In this document: piece after piece, positions 6,419 through 15,164 of the stretch | Layout: each line of letters opens with the position of its first letter | Numbering within the stretch: position 1 is the first letter of the stretch | Assembly (NCBI GenBank): GCA_937960795.1 | Contig: CALGPA010000098.1 | Location: forward strand, 1 to 47,147 | Reading direction: 5' to 3' | Length of the DNA stretch: 47,147 bases | Source: an uncultured bacterium | GTDB lineage: Bacteria; Cloacimonadota; Cloacimonadia; Cloacimonadales; Cloacimonadaceae | Translations under genes and position numbers: made by a program | The notes under the pieces: generated by a model | Told to the model about the DNA's origin: nothing | What the model saw: only the letters and a program-made list of their open reading frames with translations | Database searches by the model: none

Positions 6419-7429
6419 ATGCGTAAGATGCTATGTTTTCTTATGCTTGTCGCAAGTCTTAGCTTGGGTGCAAACCCGATTGTGCCCCGGGTCTTGCAGC
6501 AATTTTGGTTTACGGATTTCGATGATGTCATCCTGCAGTTTGGCCCCGAGGCTCACTACATTCATGGCGCGGGAGTCCAAGTAAGTGATGGCATCCACAG
6601 TGGCGCATATATCTTGGATTTCACCGGAATCCCGGATGGCTCTCCGATGAATGTCTATCTCAGTGAGATTCTTCCGAGCTTCAATGTCACACGTGAGCAG
6701 GGCTATCTCCTTCTGAGCTACGACTCCGGAGTTTGGGCTGAAGAGGTCAGCTGGGGACAGGGTAATAGCAGTGATCTGCAGTCGATCATAGCCACTCAGA
6801 GCATCTATCAGACCTCTGTGCAAGAGCCCCAAGGATGGTATCAGACGAACATCTGGGCAAAAAGCGATCATCCGGACTATGTGCAAAACTATTCAAGCAG
6901 CAGTAGTTGCACGATTCAGCTATATGTCCGAGATGAAGAAAGCGAGCCGGTCGAATCCGTGGCAGTCTTCTATGGAGACTTTAACGAAAACCCTTGGGCT
7001 ACAAGCGATGAGGATGGCTACATCGAGCTGGAATTGCCCTGTGCTCGCACGCATCTGAAGGTCTATCATCCCGATAGTGAAGCCCCGATCTTTGATGAGC
7101 TATTCTTCGCTGAGCCCGCCGGATGTTATGTCTTCAATGTGGAATACTTTAGCACTTCGCTCGCGGATGATCATCTGATCCAAGCAATGGCTGTTTTCAC
7201 TCTGTATCCGGGAGTTGTCAAGCCGGGACAAGTGCTCAATTTGAAGGTCGAACAGTCACGTGAAGATCCTGATCAGATCAAGCTCTATGACCTCAAGGGA
7301 CGCTTGGTGGGAGACTATCCCTTTTTCAGCCGTTGGCAGCTGCCGAGTCTGTCATCCGGGATCTATTTTGTGCAAGTATCATCCCAAGGCAAGATCCTCG
7401 GACGCCGGCGCATCATCATGCTCCACTAG
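6419..7429 (+). CDS. Exported protein of unknown function with T9SS-type C-terminal domain
   Basis: Encodes 336 residues. The signal peptide spans about residues 1-18 (ends LSLGA-NP). The middle part (about 20-250) is not recognised; residues about 165-235 ('LYVRDEESEPVESVAVFYGDF') resemble a carboxypeptidase-regulatory or Ig-like repeat fold, which is only a guess. The C-terminus (about 260-336) looks like a Por-type sorting domain: TLYPGVVKPGQVLNLKVE, IKLYDLKGRLVG, LPSLSSGIYFVQVSSQGK, ending RRIIMLH. This predicts type IX secretion to the surface. A near-perfect Shine-Dalgarno (AGAGGAGGTGA, 6404-6414) sits just before the ATG, one of the strongest in the window. The next gene follows after 12 bases and is probably cotranscribed. 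Confidence 0.75.
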   Translation: MRKMLCFLMLVASLSLGANPIVPRVLQQFWFTDFDDVILQFGPEAHYIHGAGVQVSDGIHSGAYILDFTGIPDGSPMNVYLSEILPSFNVTREQGYLLLSYDSGVWAEEVSWGQGNSSDLQSIIATQSIYQTSVQEPQGWYQTNIWAKSDHPDYVQNYSSSSSCTIQLYVRDEESEPVESVAVFYGDFNENPWATSDEDGYIELELPCARTHLKVYHPDSEAPIFDELFFAEPAGCYVFNVEYFSTSLADDHLIQAMAVFTLYPGVVKPGQVLNLKVEQSREDPDQIKLYDLKGRLVGDYPFFSRWQLPSLSSGIYFVQVSSQGKILGRRRIIMLH

Positions 7430-7441
7430 ATATCAGCTACG

Positions 7442-8032
7442 ATGCATCTGCGATATCTGAGGCGCATCTTCCTTTTGGTGGTGATGGCGCTCTCTTGGGC
7501 AGGTCTCTTTGCCCAATCTGCCGGACTGGCTTTTGAAACAGAAGAGCTCGTCTTTGTCGTCGAAGATGACGCGTGGATCTTTGAGGGAGATTTTATCTTT
7601 TCCAATTGCACAAATGACAGCCTTCGTCAGGATGTCTTTTTTCCAGTGATCCAAGATGAATACCAGAGCGAAGCGCTTGACATCGAAGTTCTATGGTCTT
7701 CCCAAAGTGAAAGTCTTTCTTTCACAGAGCTCGCCGGAAGAGGCTTCCGTTTTTGCCTGACGATGCCCCCCAAAAGCTCCGATATCCTACGCATCCGATA
7801 TCGACAGGAGCTTGCAGAGCATAGAGCATCCTATGTCCTAAAGACCGCGAGAAGCTGGTCTCGGCCCTTGGCATATGGTTCCTACACCTTGTGGCTTCCG
7901 GAAAAAGCAGAGCTGATAGCCTGCCCATTTGATGATCCCCAGCGCATTACGAAGGATGGCAAGGACGGCTACTTCTGGGAGTTTTACGACTTTATCCCCG
8001 ACTCCGATTTTGAGATTGTCTGGCGAAGATAA
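7442..8032 (+). CDS. Exported protein of unknown function
   Basis: Encodes 196 residues. Residues 1-25 form a signal peptide (positive MHLRYLRR, hydrophobic stretch, cleavage likely near GLFAQ). The remainder is a beta-rich soluble protein ('IFEGDFIFSNCTNDSLRQDVFFPV', then 'LRIRYRQEL' and 'YTLWLPEKAELI') with no membrane segment and no T9SS tail. The alternating pattern resembles domains that describe a stimulus-type jelly fold, but no family is recognised. No Shine-Dalgarno stands out before the ATG. It is probably in one transcript with the gene at 6419, 12 bases upstream. Confidence 0.65.
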   Translation: MHLRYLRRIFLLVVMALSWAGLFAQSAGLAFETEELVFVVEDDAWIFEGDFIFSNCTNDSLRQDVFFPVIQDEYQSEALDIEVLWSSQSESLSFTELAGRGFRFCLTMPPKSSDILRIRYRQELAEHRASYVLKTARSWSRPLAYGSYTLWLPEKAELIACPFDDPQRITKDGKDGYFWEFYDFIPDSDFEIVWRR

Positions 8033-8040
8033 CAAAAGAA

Positions 8041-8069
8041 TTGACAAAAATCCCGCACCTAAAAAGATA
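8041..8069 (+). promoter_or_regulatory. Promoter of the tRNA-Val pair
   Basis: Perfect TTGACA (8041-8046), then 17 bases and AAGATA (8064-8069). The -10 is weak, but the -35 lies 35 nt before the first mature tRNA base, a normal position for a tRNA transcript. Confidence 0.45.
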
Positions 8070-8081
8070 GCCTACTATAGT

Positions 8082-8158
<77 letters not shown>

Positions 8159-8167
8159 CCTTTTTTT

Positions 8168-8244
8168 GGGTGATTAGCTCAGCTGGTTAGAGCGCTACGT
8201 TCACATCGTAGAGGTCACTGGTTCGAATCCAGTATCACCCACCA
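8168..8244 (+). tRNA. tRNA-Val (anticodon CAC)
   Basis: A 77-nt cloverleaf with encoded CCA, 9 bases after the first. The loop TTCACAT gives anticodon CAC (8202-8204), reading GUG. It differs from the upstream tRNA at only three positions: one in the D loop (T to C), one in the anticodon (G to C) and one in the acceptor stem (T to A, restoring pair 4:69). It is clearly a tandem duplicate. The 90 bases that follow, up to the repeat at 8334, hold nothing recognisable. Confidence 0.95.
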
Positions 8245-8333
8245 CTTCCCCCTGAATCGTCACAATGCGAGAGCTATGTCCTTCATTTCATCATTGTTAA
8301 CTTTCCATAGATTTGCGGCGAAGTGGCAAATAG

Positions 8334-8425
8334 GCTAAGTCCTTATTTTCTCACCGCTTGCACGCTCGACCGGTGAGCGACCGGTGAGGGAGGCATGAGG
8401 AGCCCTTATTTTGCAAGCATTTAGC
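8334..8425 (+). repeat. Dispersed palindromic repeat, copy A (complete)
   Basis: A 92-bp element. It begins GCTAAGTCCTTA and ends GCAAGCATTTAGC, so its tips are short inverted repeats (GCTAAG / TTTAGC). CTCACC (8350-8355) faces two tandem CCGGTGAG octamers (8370-8377 and 8381-8388, period 11). GCTTGC near the left faces GCAAGC near the right. CCTTATTTT occurs on both sides. It can fold into a large imperfect hairpin. Other copies: 31415-31507, 47073-47147 and 1-46. Confidence 0.85.
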
Positions 8426-8534
8426 ATGACATTTTTCGCATAAACAAGGTTCTTTGATGACTGCCTAGCGGGCGCGCTTAAAAAAAGCTTTACAAGTTGT
8501 GGGCTTTTCTTAGGCTTTGCATTGAGGTGAATTT

Positions 8535-9998
8535 ATGGAAAAAACCCTTGCTGCAAGCGGCAGCTACCGCTTCAATCGGATCAGCTTTTTCCTCAATGGA
8601 GAGGATATCGCGGTCGAGCTTCCTCCTGGAATCAGCACTTTGGATTTTCTGAACAAAATGATGCATATGTATGGCAGCAAATGCTCTTGCAATGAGGGTG
8701 ATTGTGGCGCGTGCACGGTGGTGGTAGCTCAAGCGAGAGAGGGAGCAATCGTCTATGAGGCGATCAATTCCTGCCTATATCCTGCCGCAAAGCTGCATGG
8801 CAAACACCTGATCACGATCGAGGGGCTCGGCAGTCCCGAAGCGCTTCACCCCATCCAGACAGCCATATTGGAGCATCATGGCACCCAATGTGGATATTGC
8901 ACACCCGGCTTTGTGATGAGCCTCTTTGCGCTTTTGGCGAGCATCGCGAACCCGGATAAAGCCGCGATTTTGGCGGCTTTGGAGGGGAATCTCTGCAGAT
9001 GCACCGGCTACCAATCCATCCTTGATGCCGCCATGGAGCTCTCCGCCCTGTGCCCAAGAGCGGAGATCATGCCTGCTTTTTGTCAAGCTATCGAGCCCAA
9101 GCTCTTTTCCTTTGACCGTCCTGCTGAGGACTGCAAAAAAACAGACACCTCCCTCCATCTGATCCGGCGCTATCACAAGGCTCGCAGCTCCGAAGAGATC
9201 TCTCGGCTTTTGGCAGAGCATCCGGATGCCGGCCTGATTGCCGGAGGCACAGACATCATGGTGCAAAAAAACATCGGCAGGCGCAGCTTTGAGCGGCTGA
9301 TTGATCTGAGCGATATCCATGAGCTGGCGCAGATCCAGATGAAGCGCGATGGCATCCACATCGGAAGCGCGGTCACCTATTCCCAGATCATGGATTCCGG
9401 CATCATCAAGTGCGATCTGCCCTATCTGGTGGAGCTTTGCGGATTGATCGCTTCAAAGCAGATTCGCAATTTTGGAACCTTGGTAGGCAATGTGGCAAAC
9501 GCCTCACCCGTCGGGGACAGTCTGCCGCTTCTGTTGGTGCTTGAAGCTCGGCTCGTCCTGTTGAGTCAAGCTGGACAGCGAGAGCTGCCGATTACAGATT
9601 TTTTCCTAGACTATCGCAAGACCGCCCTTGAAGCAGGGGAATTTATCCGCGAGATCGTCATCCCCATCCCGCCCAGAGATGCCTATATCAAGACGATGAA
9701 GAGTGCCAAGCGTAAGTCTGTGGACATCGCCTCGGTGGTGTCTGCCATCCGCATCCAAAAAGACGACACCGCGCTATTGGCGTTTGGCGGAGTAGCCGCC
9801 ACACCTGCATTGAGCAAGGACTTCCCCGGCCTCTATCAGTCCGGAAGCTCGGCTGAAGCGATTGCCGAGCAGGTCGCGGGGGAATTTCGCCCTCTCTCGG
9901 ACGTCCGCGGCAGCAGCGACTATCGCAGACAAATGATCAAAAACCATATCATCAAATACTTGGAGTTGCAAGATGGCAAAGCTTCCTTGGCATATTAG
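8535..9998 (+). CDS. xdhA: Xanthine dehydrogenase, fused 2Fe-2S / FAD subunit
   Basis: Encodes 487 residues, matching the Rhodobacter capsulatus type small subunit in which iron-sulfur and FAD parts are one chain. Plant-type 2Fe-2S cluster: Cys52, Cys57, Cys60 and Cys80. Second 2Fe-2S domain: Cys119, Cys122, Cys154 and Cys156, with the spacing of known xanthine dehydrogenases. The FAD domain begins near residue 210 with LIAGGTDIMVQ (GGTD 237-240), then NFGTLVGNVANASPVGDSLP (about 312-331), both flavin-binding motifs. The subunit passes electrons from the molybdenum site to NAD or another acceptor. ATG 8535 has Shine-Dalgarno TGAGGTGA. It overlaps xdhB by 26 bases. The symbol follows the R. 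capsulatus naming. Confidence 0.92.
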   Translation: MEKTLAASGSYRFNRISFFLNGEDIAVELPPGISTLDFLNKMMHMYGSKCSCNEGDCGACTVVVAQAREGAIVYEAINSCLYPAAKLHGKHLITIEGLGSPEALHPIQTAILEHHGTQCGYCTPGFVMSLFALLASIANPDKAAILAALEGNLCRCTGYQSILDAAMELSALCPRAEIMPAFCQAIEPKLFSFDRPAEDCKKTDTSLHLIRRYHKARSSEEISRLLAEHPDAGLIAGGTDIMVQKNIGRRSFERLIDLSDIHELAQIQMKRDGIHIGSAVTYSQIMDSGIIKCDLPYLVELCGLIASKQIRNFGTLVGNVANASPVGDSLPLLLVLEARLVLLSQAGQRELPITDFFLDYRKTALEAGEFIREIVIPIPPRDAYIKTMKSAKRKSVDIASVVSAIRIQKDDTALLAFGGVAATPALSKDFPGLYQSGSSAEAIAEQVAGEFRPLSDVRGSSDYRRQMIKNHIIKYLELQDGKASLAY

Positions 9999-12249
9999 CG
10001 GTAAACTTCATGCCTGTGGCCGCTCTGCCTTCATCGCTGACGCGGCCCCTCTAAGAGGCATGCTCTATGCAAAGTTCTTCTATTCCCCGGTGGCACATGC
10101 CCGGATAATCACGCTGGATCTCGATAAAGCCAAGAGCTTCCCGGGAGTTCACGCGGTGCTTTCTGCCGATGATATTCCCGGAGAAAACATGATTGGCCAC
10201 GTGATGCACGATGAGCCTCTCTTCCCCACTGAGATGATCATGTATCGCGGACAGGTGCTGGCGATGGTGCTAGCCGAGGATGAATCCATCGCCGAGGCAG
10301 CGGTCGAGCTGATCGAGCTTGACTATGAAGAGCAAAAGCCCATCCTCACGATCGATGAGGCAGACAATAAGCAGGATTGGTATATCCCTGAGCGAAAGAT
10401 CGAAAGAGGCGAGATCGAACAAGCCCTATCTGAGAGTGTCCACAAGCTTTCGGGCACCTGCATCAGTGGCGGTCAAGAACACTTCTATATGGAGTGCCAG
10501 AGGGCGCGCGCTATCCCGGTTGATCACGATCTGATCCACATCTATTCTGCCACTCAGAGCACGATGGAAGTTCAGGAGATCACCGCCAAAGTTTTGGGCA
10601 TTCCGGCTCATAGAGTGGCAGTCGAAGTTCCCCGTCTGGGCGGAGCCTTTGGAGGCAAAGAACGCTCAGCAACTCTCTGGTCTGTCCTGGCAGGATTGGG
10701 GGCATTTCTCACACAGCGTTCTGTGCAAATCAAGCTTTCTCGAGATGAGGATATGCACTTCACAGGCAAGCGTCACCCTTTTGAAAGCGATTGGGAGATA
10801 GGCTTTGACAATGCAGGGATGATCACGGCGTGGGACGTCCTGCTAAAGAGCAATGGCGGCGCCTATGTGGATCTTTCCATCGCCATTTTGGAGCGGGCTA
10901 TGTTTCACGCGGACAATATATACAGTCTGCCAAATGTCCGCATCAGGGGGCGTGCTTGCCGCACAAATCTTCCGCCAAACACTGCGTTTCGTGGTTTTGG
11001 AGGTCCGCAGGGGATCTTTGTGATCGAGAGCGCCATCGAAAAGATCGCGGCATATCTGGGCAAGGATCCGCTTGAGATCCGCAAGATTAATGCCTATCAA
11101 AATGGGGATATCGCCCCCTATGGGCAAACGATCACCGAGGCATCTGCGGGCGGGCTTCTGGATCAGGTCGCCAGAGATGCGGAATATACTCGGTTAAAAG
11201 AGTCTGTTCATGCCTTTAATCAAAGCCACAGATATCTGAGGCAAGGTCTGGGAATCACGCCCGTCAAATTTGGCATATCTTTCACCACCGCATTCCTAAA
11301 TCAAGGTTCTGCCATGATCTGGGTGTATATAGATGGCAGCGTATCCGTCTCCTGCGGCGGAGTGGAGATGGGGCAAGAGCTGAGCTCCAAAATTGCCATG
11401 GTGGTGGCAAAAGTATTGGGCTTGGATCCTCAGAAGATACGCGTGGAAAGCTCTCATACCCAACGCATTGGCAATGCTTCACCCACAGCCGCATCGACGG
11501 GCAGTGACATCAACGGCAATGCTGCAAAGATAGCAGCGGACAAGCTCCGAGGCAAGCTCAGGCAAGCTGCCATCATGCTGATCAGAGAACGCTATGACAT
11601 CATCCCGGATGAGATGATCTTTGATCAAAACATGATCTTCCCGGCGGGGTATCCAAAGCACTCTATCAGCTTTAAAGAGGCGGTGCGCCGAGCCCATCAA
11701 GAGCGCATGCCCCTAGGCGCATACGGCTACTACTCCACGCCAAATCTACACTTTGACCGCGAGAAAGGAGAGGGACGCCCCTTTCACTACTATGTCTATG
11801 GAGCGGCGATTTCGAGAGTGGAGCTAGATCTTCTGAGTGGGGAGCATCGACTGCTCAGCACCCACATCGTTCATGAAAATGGCAAGAGTTTGCATCCCGA
11901 TATAGACAAAGGGCAGATCATCGGAGCCTTCATCCAAGGGATGGGTTGGTGCACGATGGAGGAAGTCGTGGTGGATGCCAAAGGGCAATATCAGAGCGGT
12001 AACCCCAGCACCTACAAGATTCCCGGCATCCGCGATCTTCCGGAGCAGCTTGAGCTTAGGATGATCACAAGCAAATCCGCCGAAGCGAGTGTCTTCGGTT
12101 CCAAAGCAGTGGGCGAGCCGCCCTTCATCTATGGGATGTCAGTATTCTTTGCTCTGCAAAGCGCTATCCGCAGCGTCAATCCTGAAGCAGAGCTCACGCT
12201 TCCGGCGACAAACGAGGCGATCGTATCGGCTCTGTCATCCTCTACATAA
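9973..12249 (+). CDS. xdhB: Xanthine dehydrogenase, molybdopterin-binding subunit
   Basis: Encodes 758 residues, close to the R. capsulatus XdhB (about 777). It holds the molybdenum site that hydroxylates hypoxanthine and xanthine to uric acid. The residues that define purine hydroxylases are present: Glu in GGAFGGKER (about residue 227), Arg in TAFRGFGGPQ (about 340), and the catalytic Glu in GSKAVGEPP (about 715), equivalent to bovine Glu802, Arg880 and Glu1261. This favours a xanthine-type substrate over aldehyde or CO. The gene starts inside the end of xdhA. Its last 15 bases overlap the 3' end of the histidine kinase on the other strand. No XdhC-like chaperone or molybdenum cofactor gene lies in the window. 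Confidence 0.92.
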   Translation: MAKLPWHISGKLHACGRSAFIADAAPLRGMLYAKFFYSPVAHARIITLDLDKAKSFPGVHAVLSADDIPGENMIGHVMHDEPLFPTEMIMYRGQVLAMVLAEDESIAEAAVELIELDYEEQKPILTIDEADNKQDWYIPERKIERGEIEQALSESVHKLSGTCISGGQEHFYMECQRARAIPVDHDLIHIYSATQSTMEVQEITAKVLGIPAHRVAVEVPRLGGAFGGKERSATLWSVLAGLGAFLTQRSVQIKLSRDEDMHFTGKRHPFESDWEIGFDNAGMITAWDVLLKSNGGAYVDLSIAILERAMFHADNIYSLPNVRIRGRACRTNLPPNTAFRGFGGPQGIFVIESAIEKIAAYLGKDPLEIRKINAYQNGDIAPYGQTITEASAGGLLDQVARDAEYTRLKESVHAFNQSHRYLRQGLGITPVKFGISFTTAFLNQGSAMIWVYIDGSVSVSCGGVEMGQELSSKIAMVVAKVLGLDPQKIRVESSHTQRIGNASPTAASTGSDINGNAAKIAADKLRGKLRQAAIMLIRERYDIIPDEMIFDQNMIFPAGYPKHSISFKEAVRRAHQERMPLGAYGYYSTPNLHFDREKGEGRPFHYYVYGAAISRVELDLLSGEHRLLSTHIVHENGKSLHPDIDKGQIIGAFIQGMGWCTMEEVVVDAKGQYQSGNPSTYKIPGIRDLPEQLELRMITSKSAEASVFGSKAVGEPPFIYGMSVFFALQSAIRSVNPEAELTLPATNEAIVSALSSST

Positions 12250-14895
12250 GTCATTCAGGACTTCGAGCAGAGCTTTCTTAACGACCGGTTTGGGCACAAA
12301 GGCATCAAATCCACTGCGCATCAGGGAGGGCTTGTCTCCCTCTGAAGCGTATCCGGTGACAGCTATGATCTTTAGATCCTGACGCAGTTCCTTGATTTTG
12401 CCGGTTGCCTCAAAGCCATCCATAATAGGCATCTGCAGATCCATCAGGATCACGCTTCCGGATGGCAGAATATCGAGATTATCCAGCGCGTCTTCGCCAT
12501 TACGAGCTTGGTGAAGGACCACCCCGCTTTTGCGAAGATAGTGCTTAAAAAGCATCAAGATGCTGTGCTCATCATCGACCACCATCACATGCTTGCCGGA
12601 AAGCTCCACGCCTCGAGACTTGATGGCTTCTGGCTCTTTTTCTGCCGGTTTGGAGTGGATTTTAATGGGAATCTCCAGATAAAAGCTGCTCCCGACTCCC
12701 GCAACTGATTCAAAATACAGCTTCCCACCCAAGATCTCAGAGAGCTTTTTGCTGATGGGCAAGCCCAAGCCCATTCCACCTACTTTTCGCGTATTCACAT
12801 TCTCCGCTTGGGCAAAGATGTCAAAGACTTTGTCTTGCCGGTTTTGGGGAATCCCGATGCCACTGTCCTTGATGAAATAGCGAATTCGGTCAGATCCCAG
12901 CAGTTCATAGCCAAAGACGATCTCGCCTTCTTCAGAAAAACTGATGGCATTTTTGAAGAGATTGTGCAGGATCATGTTGATCTTACCCGCGTCCGCGTAG
13001 ATCTCGGGCTCTGAGATGGATTTGTCGCGGCTAAATCGAAGCGATAGTTTGCTCTGCTTGCCGGAGGCATTGAGTATGTCTCGCAGGCTTTGCTGATTTT
13101 GTTCAAAATGCTCGCTCATTTTGAAAAGACTGGGCTGGGGCAGAGACTGCTTTTGATCATTTAATGAGAGGCTGAATATATCCTGCAGCAGGCGCATCAG
13201 GTGATTGCCGCTTTTGTGGATCTGTTGAGCGTATTCCGGGATATCGGGGGATTTGGGATCTGCTTCCATGATCTGTGCGTAGCCCAGGATATGATTCAAG
13301 GGCGTCCTAAGCTCATGATTGACGATTCCCATGAAAGTGCTTTTGGTGCGATTGCTTTCTTCGGCTTGGTCGCGGGCTTGGATCAATTGATTCTCATAAT
13401 CACGTCTTTCAAAAGCTGCGGAGAAAAGTTTTGCTGCCATCTTTGCCATGGTGATCTCGATGTCCTTCCAGTCCCTTTTGTGATTAAGGCTGTCAAAACC
13501 CAAGAAGCCGGCTAACTCTCCCCGGCGCTTGATCGGCACATCGAGCACAGACAAGATGTCTTGCATCTGCAGGATCTCCATTTCTTGCCCCCATGATACC
13601 GGCAAATTAGCGACATCCGGCACAGCAAGATACTCCCTCTTTTCAATGGAGTTGATCCAATTGGGGATCATGGACAGCGGAATCTCTCGCAAGACGTCAT
13701 CTTGTCTGTCCACTCCATCTCGACACCATTCATACTCAGACGAGAAGGTCTTAGCGGCTTTGTCCACGCGAAAGATATGCACTCGATCCAGGTTTAGGAG
13801 CTTGCCCAACTCCTCCAGGCTCTGCTGAGACACCGTGTCCAGATCTGTCGCGCGGGATTCCAGCAAGTTGGAAGCAAGGTTTTGCAAGACAGCGTCTACT
13901 TTGCGCTGAAAATAAAGCTTCTGCATCGTCTCCATACGATCGGTAACATCGGAAGATGTGCCACATAGAGCTATCGGCTCTCCCATGAGATCCTTCACCA
14001 AAGCGGTGCGCACTTCCACGAAGATCTTCCGATTGTCTTTTGTATAGTTTGCCACTACTCCTCGATATGAGCCATGCTTAAGCGTCGCTTCCAAGACTTC
14101 ATTTTGGGTGGACCCTGCCTCGGGATCGTCGCCATAAATACTGATGTTTTTCCCGACCAATTCACTTCGATCAAAGCCTGAGATCCGGCATTCAGCGTCA
14201 TTAACATAGGTGATCACTCCTTCCAGATCGGTAATCGTCACAGCGTCGCCGATCTGCTCCAGAGCCAAGCCTTGGATACTGAGTGAGTTTAAGAGATAGT
14301 CTCTTTCATCAAGGCTCTTTTTGAGAAGATTCTTGCTAAGATTGATCTCCGAGATCATGCTGCCCAGCTTGCTGAAAAAAGACATTATCCGAGCTACTTT
14401 CTCTTTGGCATAGTGAGGAACTCTATCTACTGCTGCTAAGTAGTCTTTTTCCACAAAGCCATATATCTTTGCTTGTTCTTTGAAGAAATTCAGATCCACC
14501 TCTGTATCTTCAAAGAAAAACTGACCAAAATAGAGATTGGCAACATGCTTGTCTTCCACATATAGCGGAGTGGCTATATCCCACAGCTGGTTTTGGCATC
14601 TGTAGAGCTGAAACTCGCCGCTGGGGATATCGTCCGCGAATACAGTGTCGCTTTGGATGCATTTCTCTAGGCAATCAGGGTGTCTACGATGGAAGATCTC
14701 ACAGATGTCCTGCCAACCAACCTTTATCAACACATTGCCACTAAGGTCAATCACCGCTGTGGTGTAACCCGTGATCTCATAAAAATCCTCTAAGAGGATT
14801 CGGATCTGCAAGAGATCCAATTCACTCGCCTGTCCTGCACTATGTTTGTCCGACTTGGCTTCTCGGTCTTTCGGCATAAAACTTCCCATGTCCAT
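12235..14895 (-). CDS. Hybrid sensor histidine kinase (PocR-PAS-GAF-HisKA-HATPase-REC)
   Basis: Encodes 886 residues with no membrane segment, so it senses inside the cell. Residues about 25-185 resemble a PocR sensory domain (cysteines in HPDCLEKC and YRCQ, then IATPLYVEDKHVANLYFGQ). A PAS domain (about 205-320, 'ITDLEGVITYVNDAECRISG') and a GAF domain (about 335-495) follow. The kinase core has the phosphoacceptor His527 in VNHELRTPLNH, the N box with Asn649, and GMGLGLPISKK. The C-terminal receiver has Asp774/Asp775, phosphoacceptor Asp819 (LMDLQMP) and Lys869. No partner regulator is next to it, so output may go to a distant protein. Start choice is open: ATG 14895 is 10 nt after a TATAAT, while ATG 14877 has GGGAAG upstream. 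It converges on xdhB. Confidence 0.9.
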   Translation of the reverse strand: MDMGSFMPKDREAKSDKHSAGQASELDLLQIRILLEDFYEITGYTTAVIDLSGNVLIKVGWQDICEIFHRRHPDCLEKCIQSDTVFADDIPSGEFQLYRCQNQLWDIATPLYVEDKHVANLYFGQFFFEDTEVDLNFFKEQAKIYGFVEKDYLAAVDRVPHYAKEKVARIMSFFSKLGSMISEINLSKNLLKKSLDERDYLLNSLSIQGLALEQIGDAVTITDLEGVITYVNDAECRISGFDRSELVGKNISIYGDDPEAGSTQNEVLEATLKHGSYRGVVANYTKDNRKIFVEVRTALVKDLMGEPIALCGTSSDVTDRMETMQKLYFQRKVDAVLQNLASNLLESRATDLDTVSQQSLEELGKLLNLDRVHIFRVDKAAKTFSSEYEWCRDGVDRQDDVLREIPLSMIPNWINSIEKREYLAVPDVANLPVSWGQEMEILQMQDILSVLDVPIKRRGELAGFLGFDSLNHKRDWKDIEITMAKMAAKLFSAAFERRDYENQLIQARDQAEESNRTKSTFMGIVNHELRTPLNHILGYAQIMEADPKSPDIPEYAQQIHKSGNHLMRLLQDIFSLSLNDQKQSLPQPSLFKMSEHFEQNQQSLRDILNASGKQSKLSLRFSRDKSISEPEIYADAGKINMILHNLFKNAISFSEEGEIVFGYELLGSDRIRYFIKDSGIGIPQNRQDKVFDIFAQAENVNTRKVGGMGLGLPISKKLSEILGGKLYFESVAGVGSSFYLEIPIKIHSKPAEKEPEAIKSRGVELSGKHVMVVDDEHSILMLFKHYLRKSGVVLHQARNGEDALDNLDILPSGSVILMDLQMPIMDGFEATGKIKELRQDLKIIAVTGYASEGDKPSLMRSGFDAFVPKPVVKKALLEVLNDLCRG

Positions 14896-14905
14896 CGATT
14901 TTGAT

Positions 14906-14911
14906 ATTATA
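14906..14911 (-). promoter_or_regulatory. -10 box of the hybrid kinase gene
   Basis: A perfect TATAAT on the minus strand, 10 nt before ATG 14895. No clear -35 is found at 16-18 bases. Transcription would begin about 3-5 nt before this ATG, so the mRNA would be almost leaderless, or translation may use ATG 14877. Confidence 0.4.
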
Positions 14912-15116
14912 GCTCTGAGCTAAGTTTGATCTTGGCAAAGATGTATTTTGCAAAACTAACCGATAGAGCCAATTGCGTCAAGCTAAAATTTGCAGTTCCC
15001 ACAGATGCCGAGGATATCCGATGAGCTATCTCGCAGCTGCCACATTGAGTATTAAGCCGCAGAATGAGCATATCTCCCCAGATTCTGTGTAGCATCGGGT
15101 AAAAGCAATATTTCGC

Positions 15117-15145
15117 TTGACACAATCCTGCCGGAAACCCTAATG
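15117..15145 (+). promoter_or_regulatory. Promoter of the glycosyltransferase pair
   Basis: TTGACA (15117-15122), 17 bases, CTAATG (15140-15145; TAATGG if the spacer is 18). The ATG is at 15165, with AAGGA just before it. The same TTGACA-N18-TAATGG arrangement is seen upstream of ppdK. The rest of the 269-bp divergent region (14896-15164) holds nothing else recognisable. Confidence 0.5.
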
Positions 15146-15164
15146 GAGCGAAGGAATTGTCCAA

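Noticed and set aside
14907..15164. 85-codon minus-strand frame between the kinase and the glycosyltransferase
   Set aside because: It has no Shine-Dalgarno and no recognisable product, and it covers the promoters of both flanking genes.
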